This document shows, one piece after another, positions 21,101-31,176 of a stretch of 64,000 nt of DNA. Source of the stretch: Acanthochlamys bracteata (lineage: Eukaryota > Streptophyta > Magnoliopsida > Pandanales > Velloziaceae); NCBI GenBank assembly GCA_019914995.1, contig CM034144.1:2504489-2568488 (forward strand), given 5' to 3'. Numbering within the stretch: the first letter of the stretch is position 1; each line of letters opens with the position of its first letter. The notes below the pieces were generated by a model. It saw only the letters and a program-made list of their open reading frames with translations. It did not search any database and was not told the DNA's origin. Both the position numbers and the translations under genes were made by a program.

Positions 21101-23828
21101 ATCCTTGTAGTGATTACTGAATTAGTTTGATTTATTGTTCATTGGATAAAGTGATCTTATCTATCTACTATGTTTACTAACTAACCCACTCGTGTGGACA
21201 TAGAGCAGCAACTTACGTATATAGCATATTATGTGGTTTACTTTTGGTAGTAGATGGATGGAGCTTCCTTTCATTCATACTGAATTCTTAAATTTTGTTA
21301 TATTTACTTTGTCTTATGCCTTGTGTTTTTCCTTTCCCTTTGCAGCCTGATCAAACAGTTACAGTTACTGGCTTGCTTCACCAGTTGGGATTAGAAAAAT
21401 ATGTGATTACATTTCAGGCAGAGGAGGTATCTTGTTTGTTGCTTTTTGAAATTACAGATAGTTCTCTCTATTTTAGTTGCTATAACTTCTGGCGTCTTTA
21501 TCTAGATGCTTGCAAACATACCTTTTAATTAAACTAATATTGCCAAGGTAAAAGCCAGCTTGCTGAATAAACTAGATCTTTATCCTGCTTACGTTTAATG
21601 GTGATTCTGGTCAAGTAGGGGATGAAAGAACATTAGGTGCATGTTAGGCTAATTGAACTACTTTAGTTGATTGAATTAAATGCTCATCTCTAAGATGCAG
21701 TCCATGACCAAGTAGGACTTCAATTGCTTTGGCATGGTTCGCTAAAAGTCCAATTGGGATGCTGGCTAGTTCATGACTTCATTCGGAAATATGTAGTTGC
21801 GCAGACAACCAAGTAGATAATTGCAGCTCCCATTGGTGTAGAGAAATTGTGAATGCACATCTATTTTTTCATAAAACCTAACAAATTCACAGTGTTGTAT
21901 TGCTCAAACATTGATTTGGAAGAAAGCATTTAACAGTTTGAGAATACATTTTTTTTTTTTTTTGCATTTTGAGAAAATCTTAATTAAGAGTCACTAGATT
22001 AGTAGATTTTCTGGTAGTATAGTTTCACAAACTTTACTTGCTCATTTGTAGGTCGACATGTCTGCACTCAAACAGATGGGAGATAATGACCTCAAGGAAT
22101 TGGGAATTCCAATGGTATATATCAGTTCATATGCATCTGCAATGCATTTGCCAAAACTTATATGTTTCTGCTGCTTGTACTTTCATGGATACCTCAGAAG
22201 GGACTTTGTCATTACTATCTCTTATGAGCTACTATTAGAAGTTTTGCCACTTTAAACCTGTAGTCATATTTGTCTTCAAGTGCAACTTATCACCCTAGGC
22301 ATGTCCACAAAATTCACTGCAGCTGTTGAAGATGTCTTAGAGCAATTGTGTTCATTGCATCCCAGATATGTAGAAGGATTAAGCTTCTGTTCATATAGCC
22401 TATATCATAGCAATGATATAACCTAGCCTTTATCTCAGTAGGCAGGGCCGTATATAGAGAATCCTACATTATCGTCCTTATGAAAAATGCATTAACTTCG
22501 ACCGTTGATGGTGGATCCTTTCCTCCAGAGTTTCCTAATATCTTGTTCAATATTTAATTCAGTTTAACATCCACCATAAATTTAGAATTGATTTGGTTGG
22601 TTTGTACATGTGAATAACAACAAAAGCATGTTAAGTATCCTAAAGCTGAATTATCTTTACTAAGCTCCCTTGTGAACAAGTAAAAAATATCTGAGTTTTA
22701 TTTTGTGGATTTACAGCTAGAAGGAGATTATTTGCGTTAGATCATTCATTTTTATGTTTGGTCTAGCAGATAACTTGAATGAATGCTATCAGCATTCTTT
22801 TTATTTTTTTCCCTGGCAGTAGTTCGCTGCAGGGTCCTTTTATAAGCTTTCACTATGTCAATAGAAATAACGTTCAAGTATGTCTTTGATATTGTATCTC
22901 CTCATAAGGTGCTCTTTTGAAAAGTATGCCTTTTGTTTTTTTCCTTGTTAAACTAAAATTGAAATTGGTTTTCAGATTTAACACCCTAATATTTTCTTAA
23001 ATCTCATGCTTTTGTAGCTTAGAGATAGTACCCGTTACTTAATCTCTTTATAGATCCACAGCATCCTCCATTGATGTTATTTTGCACTCTTGTTGTTTTA
23101 TAGATAGGAGATGATAATAACTTCTTGAAAGTCAGGTTCTTTAGTTACTTGTAATCAGACTCGTGTTAAGTCTACTTTCTGCAGACAACAAAGTCTATAA
23201 AGCGAGTTATCTCTGAGATTGATTATCCATTCAATCTACTAATTAAGCCTTACGTTCTTGGAATTTTAATACTGAAATCAGAAGCAGATGCATGACAGCT
23301 CCTAGTATTTGGTATCTTCTATAAACTACAGTGAAGCACATAAAAATGAAAACAGTAGTTAAATTTGGTGATTAGGTCTTATTTGTAAATATGTGAAGTT
23401 GGTAATCATTTCCTTGTCAGTGCATTTCCTGCATATGTACATCCATGTCTTGTATTTATGAAAATATTGTATTGGTTATGAGGCAATATCATTTTTATGA
23501 AGCAGTCTGGTTTGCTGTTACCAGGTATCACATGAAACCTGAGATTTTTGGCATTTAGCTTCCTAGAGTGAATGGACTTGTGCTTGCCACTACTCAAGAG
23601 GGATTCTTGTGATATCCTGAATGAGCAGTTAACATTGGTTTTTGCCCCCTCTTTTGAACAGGACAAAAAAGTCTATAGGTTTTGCATATTACAGCATCCA
23701 GCTAGCATCTTGGTTTCCTAAATGCTGTCATTTCAATGACCACTATTGTTTGGGTATTGCAGGGTCCTAGGAAGAAAATCCTCCTAGCAGTACAACCACG
23801 TCAAAAGCGGCATCCATTAGAACAATGA
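10732..23828 (+). CDS. SAM (sterile alpha motif) domain protein, seven coding exons
   Basis: Exons: 10732-10779, 12226-12362, 19690-19724, 19832-20361, 21346-21426, 22052-22114, 23763-23828. They sum to 960 nt (319 residues plus TGA), and every junction is GT-AG with matching phase. The N-terminus is MSAGRQVTINLGRGVQ, followed by a basic serine-rich segment. Exon 4 has VSRDDLRYKLMQK and an ARSADDLLRM stretch, then a proline/serine-rich linker. The C-terminal third is a SAM fold: TVTGLLHQLGLEKYVITFQA (helices 1-2), VDMSALKQMGDNDLKELGI (helices 3-4) and MGPRKKILLAVQ (helix 5). The layout matches the small plant SAM proteins such as Arabidopsis At3g07760/At5g48680. SAM domains mediate protein-protein, sometimes RNA, contacts; the specific role is unknown. 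Uncertain points are the exon 3/4 boundary (acceptor chosen at 19831 because it restores phase) and isoforms of exon 4. Intron 2 is 7.3 kb and full of insertions. Confidence 0.85.
13073..13136 (-). pseudogene. rrn18: nuclear copy of a mitochondrial 18S rRNA segment (NUMT)
   Basis: Reverse-complemented, this stretch reads gatcaggggcccagctaacg, then cgtgaaacactccgcctg, then a gagtacggtcgcaagaccg-like segment, then aaact. That is the conserved region of plant mitochondrial small-subunit rRNA just before the 'caaaggaattgacgg' block. The copy has several substitutions and is only about 64 bp, so it is a pseudogene fragment, not an rRNA gene. It lies inside intron 2 of the SAM gene, antisense to it. 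Confidence 0.75.
13137..13735. other. GC-richer insert, probable further organelle-derived DNA
   Basis: Base composition is clearly higher in GC than the flanking intron. The sequence continues directly from the rRNA fragment but no longer follows the rRNA order, as expected for a rearranged mitochondrial insert. A minus-strand open frame at 13212-13403 (MPMKPSDLERASKHVQSTEQ...) has no family I recognise. The right limit is where AT-rich intron sequence resumes near 13735. Origin is inferred from composition and adjacency only. Confidence 0.4.
13740..13930. mobile_element. MITE-like module related to 4020-4350
   Basis: Contains 'tagttcttcatatccaacgg' and 'cgatttagaggtcatctcg', matching 4230-4310 in order and spacing, and ends in 'gagtgcccatatatatatg'. 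It sits immediately to the right of the organelle-like insert in intron 2. Ends are not resolved. Confidence 0.4.
14585..14990. mobile_element. MITE or nested MITEs with 'tgtttgg' termini
   Basis: The left end has 'catgtttggataag' and the right end 'cttgttcccaaacatggcc', which are inverted relative to one another. Inside, two further 'tgtttgga'/'tgtttgac' words at about 14692 and 14748 suggest a second element inserted into the first. AT-rich and non-coding, within intron 2 of the SAM gene. Confidence 0.4.
15067..15315 (+). mobile_element. about 250-bp MITE, family member 1
   Basis: Starts gggagcatttgcaaagcg and ends gcatacccaaacgccccc, an imperfect inverted pair, flanked on both sides by the triplet tca (15064-15066 and 15316-15318). 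The core has 'aaaattctacgtagtaagatc', 'attgcttatttttatta' and 'ttaggtaaaaaaagtagagcc'. The same core occurs at 16003-16222, 52335-52590, 53895-54165 and 58120-58370. Size, ends and 3-bp target fit PIF/Harbinger-type MITEs. Confidence 0.6.
15668..15699. repeat. (tc)n microsatellite
   Basis: About 16 uninterrupted ct dinucleotides in intron 2 of the SAM gene. Confidence 0.9.
16003..16222 (-). mobile_element. about 220-bp MITE, family member 2 (inverted)
   Basis: Contains the family core in reverse orientation ('gatcttacaacgtagaatttt', 'tatacttttcaaatttttaaa'). The ends are 'gggagtgtttatgaaatgg' and 'gctgccaaacgcacg'. Same family as 15067-15315, in intron 2 of the SAM gene. Confidence 0.5.
16735..17250 (-). 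pseudogene. XBAT32-like ankyrin/RING E3 ligase fragment, antisense in intron
   Basis: Three exon-like pieces on the minus strand keep GT-AG borders. 17250-17177 encodes FSLLLESSFDINFRNIRGQ. 17015-16940 encodes TALMQACPYGH, then a TAG where the family has tryptophan, then EVVQILMPFKA. 16835 to about 16735 encodes EYLNDGAALHLVALNEHT and LQLADDVKKAW. Their order and intron positions follow the ankyrin region of plant XBAT32-type RING ubiquitin ligases (DIN.RN.RGQTALMQAC.HGHWEVV...DYLNGGTALHLAALNGH). The stop, the decayed third repeat and the absence of later ankyrin repeats and RING show a pseudogene. Because introns are kept it arose by DNA-level duplication or transposon capture, not retroposition. 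It lies inside intron 2 of the SAM gene, opposite strand. Confidence 0.75.
17340..18700 (-). other. possible 5' region carried along with the XBAT32-like fragment
   Basis: Non-coding DNA upstream, in the antisense sense, of the ankyrin fragment. It holds three degenerate repeats of 160-190 bp at about 18035-18430, recognised by 'cagaatccttcaatgctggc', 'cagaatccttcattgctagc' and 'caagatactccgttgctaac', and a GA microsatellite. The GC-richer stretch 18540-18700 could be an old 5' UTR. I see no frame worth calling. Confidence 0.3.
18116..18170. repeat. (ga)n microsatellite
   Basis: About 27 ga dinucleotides in a row, inside intron 2 of the SAM gene. Confidence 0.95.
18780..19045. mobile_element. 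MITE terminus with 'gctgcttaca...cacatccaaatggg'
   Basis: Contains 'aaagctgcttacaacaact', 'cattgccaaatac', 'tactgtattgtgcc' and an end 'agcacatccaaatgggccc'. Similar words occur at 45780-45890 and, inverted or rearranged, at 52010-52181, where the end is 'cacatccaaacaggac'. These look like termini of related PIF/Harbinger-type elements. Confidence 0.4.
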
Positions 23829-24693
23829 ATCTGCTTTCCCTGGGGAAAGATTAATCTACTTCCCCTTAAACATTATTGCTGTTTTCAGAGGTACTTGTTA
23901 TGTACAAAGTGCAGAAAATGAAACTTAGTCTTGTTCTTCATGTGATTTTGGTGTCTAGTGAAGTTTCTACTTTTGTATGAAATGGAGTATAGCAAAGTTG
24001 CTGCCACAATTAAGGACTTAATTGAAATTTAGGACTTAAAAAAATCTAAAGAAACCATTACACAAAATGGTTGTGGAAGGACGCACAAACTGTCTTCTGA
24101 CCCTACTGTCGGGCTGTAGCATGTGCACTAAGGAATTTTTAAAACTAGTAAACATCTTCATTGAGACCACAGCATGCTACAAGCTGAGTATTGGTTCATG
24201 AAATTTTAGTTGTCCATGGTGCTTAACATTATATTCCTTGAATTTGAAGCATCTTCTGTTTTAAAAGTAAACTGTGGCATTATGGATTTTGACTTTTTTC
24301 TGCAGGTTCCACCGTGGGAGATTGGTTGTTAGCATTAGCATTATGATATCACATCATGATAGAGTCAGGGTTGATATTTGTTAGCAAGCGGCATGTACAT
24401 GTAACTTGAAACTGTTGTGATGTAATCAGAATTTGTAACTCATTTATCCAATGATTTTTGGCTGCTTCTGTCCTTAAAATTCAAGAATTGTAACTACAGC
24501 TTTGCAGCCCAAGCTTATTCAGAGAACAGTGTCTGAACCATATCAGTATTTAGTTAGATGAAACTGCATTTGTTTGCAAATATTGCTCTTTTCTTCTGTT
24601 TTGATTTTCTGTACATATTCAGCGGACTACGACATAGATGTGTATTCAAAGGTGACATGGAAGGCAAAGGAAAGAAGCAACTTTGAAATAGTA

Positions 24694-25399
24694 TCACCAT
24701 GCTTTGATGGGAGGAGGAGAAGACAATCTCTGCTTTTCATTTCTCCCGCAGGCAACGGTGTTCCATGCAGGCAATCGACGAACGTTTGAATTAAGTGTTC
24801 TGCAAGCATGTTCCGAGGGGAACCTGTGCTTTAGGCAGACTTTGACGTGGCAGAGCTTGCAGGTGCTGCTGTTCGAGAAGGTCAGGGTCTCCTTGCATCT
24901 CTTAACAGGGCACGTTGGTTTTTTCTTCTTGCTAGGGTCGCAATTGCCTGAACTTTCGTGTTTATCAAGGATGGATTTCTCGTCTTCGCCTGCTTTCTTC
25001 TCTATCGCAATGCCGCATGTTTCGCACACAACAACAATCCTGCTATTGTGCTCCGCGTCAGAGCAGTCGTGTGCGTTATATGTTCTATGCTCCAAGCAAA
25101 ACACCTGAAACGTACAAGAAAGAAATTCCATGGCAAACTCAGCATTGAAAGTCTTAGACAGAAAAAGCTTATCTAGACTTAGCCGGACGATAGCGCTAAA
25201 AGGATTCGAAAGTACTGAGATAATGAAATGAATTCGAAAACGAAGTATTGATGATTTTAGGATGAAATCATATGCGTGTGTTGATGTGGTATACCTTATT
25301 ACAGCCTGCACACTTGAAGGGCAAGAAATCCAACTGATTGCAGTCTTCTCGCTCGCAGTGCTGTCCGAGGTCAGGGAACGCTTCGGTGCCACCGCCCAT
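24694..25399 (-). CDS. SAP12: stress-associated protein with two AN1 zinc fingers (SAP12 type)
   Basis: Two exons, 25399-25295 (35 codons) and 25104-24694, joined across a 190-bp GT-AG intron, give 171 residues. It starts [22 protein letters not shown]1 finger 1 (about residues 10-50) has C15, C20, C30, C33, then [13 protein letters not shown]. Finger 2 (about residues 96-140) has [25 protein letters not shown]. This is the arrangement of Arabidopsis SAP12 (At3g28210) and relatives: two AN1 fingers, no A20 and no C2H2. Length fits (SAP12 is about 186). Such proteins act in abiotic-stress responses and may bind ubiquitin or chaperones, but the biochemical role of this subtype is not settled. 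All metal ligands I can place are present, so it looks functional. It converges on the SAM gene, with 865 bp between the stop codons. A plus-strand frame at 24704-25108 is only its shadow. Confidence 0.92.
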
Positions 25400-25763
25400 G
25401 TTCTTCTTCTCCGATTGATGATTGCTCTTTTGCTTCTATGTTTAGGATTTTATCGGAATGAACAGATTACCTCTGAGTTCTGATTGATACAAAAAAGGAA
25501 AAGTCCTGTATTGTTGTTATACGTACGAAGGGGAAGAAATAGAAGACTATTTATAAGTTGTGAGTTTATTGAAAGTGGTGGTACGGCGGTTTCATATTAC
25601 TTCATAGGAAAGGCCAGGGATTGGTGAGTTCGACAAGGGAAAGACACCAGAAAATTATCAGCGTTGACGGTTATACAGTTGTTTCTAGATCTTTCGAGAC
25701 CCTTTCTCAATTCGCTGTACATCTATGACTCTTGAGAAGCCCAACGAAGAAATGTTGTAGAAT
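25400..25763 (-). promoter_or_regulatory. 5' leader and promoter region of the SAP12-like gene
   Basis: The region upstream (higher coordinates) of the ATG is bounded at 25756 by the target duplication of the hAT element, so the element inserted about 360 bp upstream of the start codon. Candidate TATA-like words ('ttataaatagtc' read on the minus strand near 25550) are present; the assignment is tentative. Confidence 0.4.
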
Positions 25764-26454
25764 CATAATTATAAAAATCGGACCGAATATTGACCCGAAA
25801 TATCATCCGGATCAATAAATTATGGTTGACCCGATGGGTCAATTAGTACGTGATTTAGTCCACTACTACTGACTACTCCACTCTGGTCTATTCAGAGAAC
25901 ATCACAAGTAGAGTTATTGACCACACAGCTAGACAGTAAGAAATCATTCCAGACAGCAAAAACTTTTTATCAAAAAGATAAAAATATATCAACATTTAGT
26001 TTTCAAATTTCAACTTAACTATGAATGTTACATAAATTTGAACTTCTAGCTTCAAGAATAATACAATTAATACCAACTGAAAAGCAAAATATTCATCGCT
26101 AACATCCAAACAGCATTAGCCTCTCAATTTTTAAGTTCTAACAACATTAAGAGCTTTGCAGTTTTGCTGAGAGATCATAAATTACTCTTCAAATCTTCAG
26201 TTGTGCATGAGGGTAAAAAAAACCTACAATTCAAGGCTTCAATTCTGTTAGACAATCAGCAATCCCATACTGCTACATGTGCAATGTTATAACATGAAAG
26301 AAACATTAATCAGCCAGCCATCTGTAGTAATCTAGTTTGTAAAGTAAAAATTAAATATGTTATAACATGCAGAAAATAAAGGTATGAAGGATTTATTTAT
26401 CACTTCTGTTTTGTAAAGAAAAATCAATTTTGTTTTGTTGTCAGCAATTCAATG

Positions 26455-27260
26455 CCATACTAGTGCTTATACTATATAAAAGATATTTCACATACAAGAA
26501 AAATCTATGCTAGGTCTGGCAAGTAGAACAAAGCCTACAAGTGCCATACTAATGCAAGAAAATTTTAAGTTCCAATTTCTATTTCTGTTTTCTGTTTGGC
26601 AGTAAGAAAAATATTTCACATACAAATGTCATACTAGTGCTTATACTAAATAAAAAAATAATACAGAAAATTCAAGAATAAGCTAGACAGCAAGAAAAAA
26701 CATCCCACATATAAAAATAACATATTAGTGGTATGTTGGTAAGCCAATAAGGCTATAAGCCTCTGTCTAGTAAACCAGTTATTTCACAAATCAGTAAGTC
26801 ACTACCCAGCAAGAAAAAAATCCTATGTTGGCAACAAGAAAAGAATTTCAGTCTGCCAAAGTGGTGCTTATACTACATAAAAAATTCAGAAAGTCCTAAC
26901 CTATGCTGGCAACAACAAAAAAAAAAATTCACAATAAACCACTAAGCCACTGTCCAGTAAGAAAAAAACCCTATGCTGGCAGCAAAAAAAAAAATTCTGT
27001 TTGCCAAATTGGTGCTTATACTACATAAAAAAAAATCCATAAAGCCTTAACCTATGCTGGGAGCAAGAAAAAAATTTCACAACAAATCACTAAGCCACTG
27101 CCTAGTAAGAAAAAAACCGTATACTAAATTTCAGTCTACCAAACTGGTGCTTATACTACATAAAAAAAATCCAGAAAGCCTTAACTATGCTGGCAGCAAG
27201 AAAAAAAATCACAACAAACCACTAAGCCACTACCCAGTAAAAAAATTCACAACAAAAAAA
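26455..27260. repeat. tandem repeat in the 3' part of the hAT element, about 135-175 bp unit
   Basis: The word 'gtgcttatacta(c/t)ataaaa' recurs at about 26463, 26638, 26864, 27011 and 27145. Between copies the same order recurs: 'ctatgctggcagcaagaaaa', 'caaaccactaagccac', 'ccagtaagaaaaaaacc'. The last three copies are the best conserved. It lies downstream of the transposase reading frame and has no coding signal. Confidence 0.75.
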
Positions 27261-27339
27261 CTAGCAAATTAAGAAATCAATAGCAAACAGAATACAGAAC
27301 AAAACTTAGCTCCTATCAAACAGAATTATCTTACATACC

Positions 27340-29864
27340 ATGAGGCAGTCCCTCTTCATTATCTTCTTCATTCTCATCATCCACATCAAGATCATTAAGG
27401 TTCAATTCAATATCTACAAAATAATTACATTTCAAAAGTTAGATTTTTAAATTCACAATGTAACATTATTAATGAAAATAAAATGAAAAACAATTACCAT
27501 CAGTAGGTTTCTCTTGAATTGACCATTCTTCTAATTATTTGTAAAATGCTTCTAACTCTTCATTAGTTAAAAGTGGTGGTTCTTCCATAGTTGTCCAATC
27601 AATATTGTCACCAAATTGTTCAACATCTATAGGGTCATAGTTTCGACCCTTGAATAATTCCTAATTTGCATTCACGATTCATTAAAAAAATATTTGAAAA
27701 TATGAAGTTATAAACAATAAAAATTAACAATAAAAGATACACAATAAATATTACATCCGTCTCAATCTCAAGTTACAATGAACATACATAAGATTGTTAA
27801 GTCGTTGATGCTCCAATCTATTTCTTTTGGAGTGAATATGCTCAAATATGCTCTAGTTTCTGTCACAACCTGAGGAACTGCATGTTTGGTTTAGCACACG
27901 AATAGCCAAGTTTTGGAGATACTTAGCACTATTTTTATATAATAACCACCATTCAACTACAAAAATATAAATATTTTAGAAAACAAAAATAATATACAAA
28001 TCAAGTTACTATACTATTAATAATTAAGACTTATCTGGAGCCTTTCGTTGACAATTAGTTATGACAGAAATACGTCCAAATTCTCTTTCGGTATTTCTAA
28101 AAAGCTTCAACTCACCAGTCAACTTACTAATTAACTCAAAATCTCCATGAGCATACTTTTCTATAACATCCAAGAATCCTCCAAGTAGTGGAACAATTTT
28201 TTTCATATGCAGAGCTATCATATTAATACTGAGGATTGAGACAATAACCAGTTACATATAGAGCCCTATCTAACTGTTGATCTCACCCATTACTAATAAT
28301 ATTCAAATATGGTGTAACTCTTTTCTTATTTCTCTTGAATCTGTTCAATACTTCAGCTTTGGCACTATGAATAGCCTCATATAAATACCCCATGCAAGGC
28401 TTATCATCGCTATTAACAATGCAAAGAACACGAACTAAATGAGCAGTTAGTTTCACAATAATTGCATATTCTGTCCAAAATGAAGGTGTTAGAACATCAT
28501 CTACAAATTTCTTTCCTTTACTCCTAGAATACGCTGAAGTTGTCTATTCTTTAGATGTAACCATTACTCTCAAACTATCTTTATAAGTCAATATACTTTG
28601 TAAAGTAACAAAATTCGTAGCAAAGTGAGTCGGTGCTGACCTAAGTATTTCTCTCCTGCATGTAAACTTTCTCATCAAATGTAAAGAAAAGCAGTGGTTG
28701 TAAATATACTTTGTAATTCTAGATGCATGAGTCACCAAATTGCTAACTTCATCTAACTTGCCAAAATCATGAAACATCAAATTAATACAATGCGCAGCAC
28801 AATGACCAAAATAAACCTCTAAATTTTTGCTCCAATAGTCTACCAGCAGCAACATAGTTAGATGCATTATCAGTAACAAATTGAACCACATTTTCAGCAC
28901 CAACATATAGGACAACTTATCTAAATATATAACATCTCAGCAGTTTTTGAGGCATCAAATGCATCTACAGATTTAAGAAAGATAATATCTTTTGGACAAT
29001 AAACTAAAAAGTTGATAATAGTTCTATTTTGATCTGACCATCCATCAGCCATGATAGTGCATCCCGTCCTCTTCCATGCATCACGATAACTCTCAACATA
29101 GAGCCTCATCTCCTCAACATTCTTTTTCAACAAAAAATTTCTAAAGGTGTGATAACCGGGAGCTTTATAATCTACACCCATACTGGCAATAGCATCTATC
29201 ATAGGTTACATAGAGTTAACGATATTAAAAGATATGCATACATTAATCATCCATTTCGATATGACAATTGCACATCTTTCCATAGCCTTCTTATTTTGCA
29301 ATACACTCTTCAAAGTGAGTTGTGCATTGGGAGTGGTTCTCGGCATAAAATAAGAATGTATATGGATTATCTCTTTTTCTTTTACATGCATTCTCTTTTT
29401 AAATGACCCTCTCCAATTTCAGTTGATGTGCCTTGATCTGGTAGCACATCTCCACCTTCGTTGAATGTGTTATAAGCTTGCTCCTCATATTCCTTATGGC
29501 GTTCGTTAAATAGATTTTGTTCGTCAAGCATTTCTTGATGTCTTCTCTTTTTGGAAGTGAAGTCATCAATGTATAACTTCATCTGGTAGCGAATATCAAC
29601 AAGAACATTCTTGCAAGTGCCAACATTCCCTTTAACTCCGGCCAAATATTGTTTGAATCGACTAATGACACCTCCAGGAAATGCTCTTGAACAATAGCTA
29701 CATATTAATTATATTTTCTTCTTATCACTGCCGCCAATTTCACCTAGCCTACAATGATTCTAAGTATGATCGCTTTTTCCTTTTGAAGAAGAAGTTTGAG
29801 TTAGTGGAATTGTTGAAGACTGTGTGGCAGATTCTGAGGATGGATTAGAACCATCACTAGACAT
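27340..29864 (-). pseudogene. hAT transposase pseudogene (BED finger, DUF659, hAT dimerisation)
   Basis: The ATG at 29864 starts MSSDGSNPSSES. A TAG then interrupts before the BED finger: 'LICSYCSRAFPGG' keeps CxxC, but the downstream zinc histidine is replaced (KQYLAG for K.HLAG). DUF659 follows (29202-28921) with GCTIMADGWSDQNRT and KDIIFLKSVDAFD. Next come the middle region with 'HCAAHCINLMFHDFGKLDEV' (about 28810-28740), then 'VPLLGGFLDVIEKYAHGDFE', and a C-terminal dimerisation block (about 27960-27770) with EWWLLYKNSA, LAIRVLNQTCSSSGC and RLEHQRLNNL. The tail is acidic (DLNDLDVDDENEEDN-like). Several in-frame stops and shifts make it inactive. It is one gene reading antisense through the element. 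Confidence 0.8.
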
Positions 29865-30762
29865 TGTATAGCAAAGTGCTAAAATTGCAAACAGATGGGC
29901 AGTGTGTAGACAAACAGACAGAGAGACGAACCAACCGTCGGACAATGAGAGAGTGGTGAAAGCAGACAGTTTAGAGCAGGAAAGCATAGCCGGAGAGTAG
30001 AGAGCGGAGCAGAGGGCAGAGTGTTGGACAACGACGAGCAGAGGCGAAGAGTAGAGGCGGAGAGCATAGAGTGAATAACAGTATTGAAGAGTAGAGAGCC
30101 GGAGAGGGGAGCTCGTCGGAGAACGGTAGCGAGCTTGTCGGAGATGGGAGATCGAAGAGAACCGAGAATGAAATAAAATTTCGGAATTTAGGAGTGAGTA
30201 GCTGCAGCTCAACTGCTTGAGTCGATCAGTCGAGTAAATGAGTAGATAGATAAGTAAGGTATTAAGATTAAAAATAAGATTAGAGTCATTATTTAGACTA
30301 GTTAGGTCTTTTTTAAAAATTTTTTTAGAAATATTGGAACAGTTCAACCGGACGGGCGGGTTGAGTGGATCATAGTGAGTCAAATACACGAGCGATCTGT
30401 TTGCAGATCCGGACTGGTTTTTTGTGCGGATCTACGAATTCCAAATTGACCTAAACAGGTCGGTCCGGATCTGCCAACTATGTGTAGAACTCAAAGACAC
30501 TTCCCACTGCAAAAAGATTAGGTGGTGTTTAAAAAAAATTTTCGCCTTTCATTTATTTTAATTTTAATTTATATTTATTGATAAATTTTTGTAATTTATA
30601 AAGAAAGTTAAAATTCTAGAAGTATATTTTTATTAAATTATAATAAAAAAGTAGAATTTTTTAACAAAACTTTAAACAAAACCTTGCCCCTTCTACACGT
30701 ACTCAAACTTACCCTATCAACAAAAAAAGTTTTTCAAAACATCATTTTAAAGTACTATAGGA

Positions 30763-31168
30763 TAGAAATGCACAAATGGGCCGACCCACGGCCCGGTCAA
30801 TTGATTCGGGTCTAGTCCCGCCCAGCTCGGTGAATAGTGATAGGATGGTCCGAATTTATCGGCCCGCCTGTTCGGTACTGTTCTGTTGATCGGTCAATAT
30901 GATTTTGATTTGGTCAACATTGACCGTTGATCAGATCAAAAAAATAAATAAATTTTAATAATAATGATAATATTTTTATATATTTAATAATAATTTTTAA
31001 ATTATTTTTTAATTTTTTATTTTAAATAAATAAATAAATATAACATACTAACGGGCCGTTCCGGACGTTAAAGTTTGCACCCAGACCGGGCAAGCCCGGC
31101 TCGATTGTGCTTTTCGGCCCGAGCGAGCTGATCAGGGCCGGTCCAGGCTGCCTGTTTTTATACCTCTA
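30763..31168. mobile_element. hAT-type MITE, 406 bp, GC-rich ends
   Basis: Left end tagaaatgcacaaatgggc; right end reverse-complemented tagaggtataaaaacaggc. Flanks are ctatagga (30755-30762) and ctctggga (31169-31176), 6 of 8 matching. The subterminal regions hold long, imperfect inverted 'ggcccggtc'/'gggccggtcc' blocks and the core is AT-rich, the usual build of plant hAT MITEs. It lies 280 bp from the large hAT element but is not its simple deletion product, since the ends differ. Confidence 0.6.
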
Positions 31169-31176
31169 CTCTGGGA

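Larger units (their letters stand above)
25764..30482 (-). mobile_element. hAT transposon, nearly full length, 4.7 kb, inactive
   Basis: Left end cataattataaaaatcgg. The right end reverse-complemented is catagttggcagatccgg; both continue with 'accg'. These are flanked by an 8-bp direct repeat, tgtagaat (25756-25763) and tgtagaac (30483-30490), 7 of 8 identical, which is the hAT signature. Subterminal 'gacccgatgggtc' and 'gtcggtccgg' words occur at the two ends. The interior holds an antisense transposase pseudogene (29864-27340) with BED finger, DUF659 and hAT dimerisation region, and a tandem array near the 3' end. The degree of decay (several stops, diverged TIRs) says the insertion is old. 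Confidence 0.8.

Noticed and set aside
24704-25108. Plus-strand 134-codon open frame overlapping the SAP12-like gene
   Set aside because: It is the complement of exon 2 of the AN1 zinc-finger gene. The minus strand has both AN1 fingers and proper splice sites; the plus frame has no recognisable domain.
29760-30389. Minus-strand 209-codon open frame upstream of the hAT transposase
   Set aside because: Only its last 35 codons (from the ATG at 29864) look like the transposase N-terminus. The rest is a serine/leucine-rich translation of the element's 5' leader.
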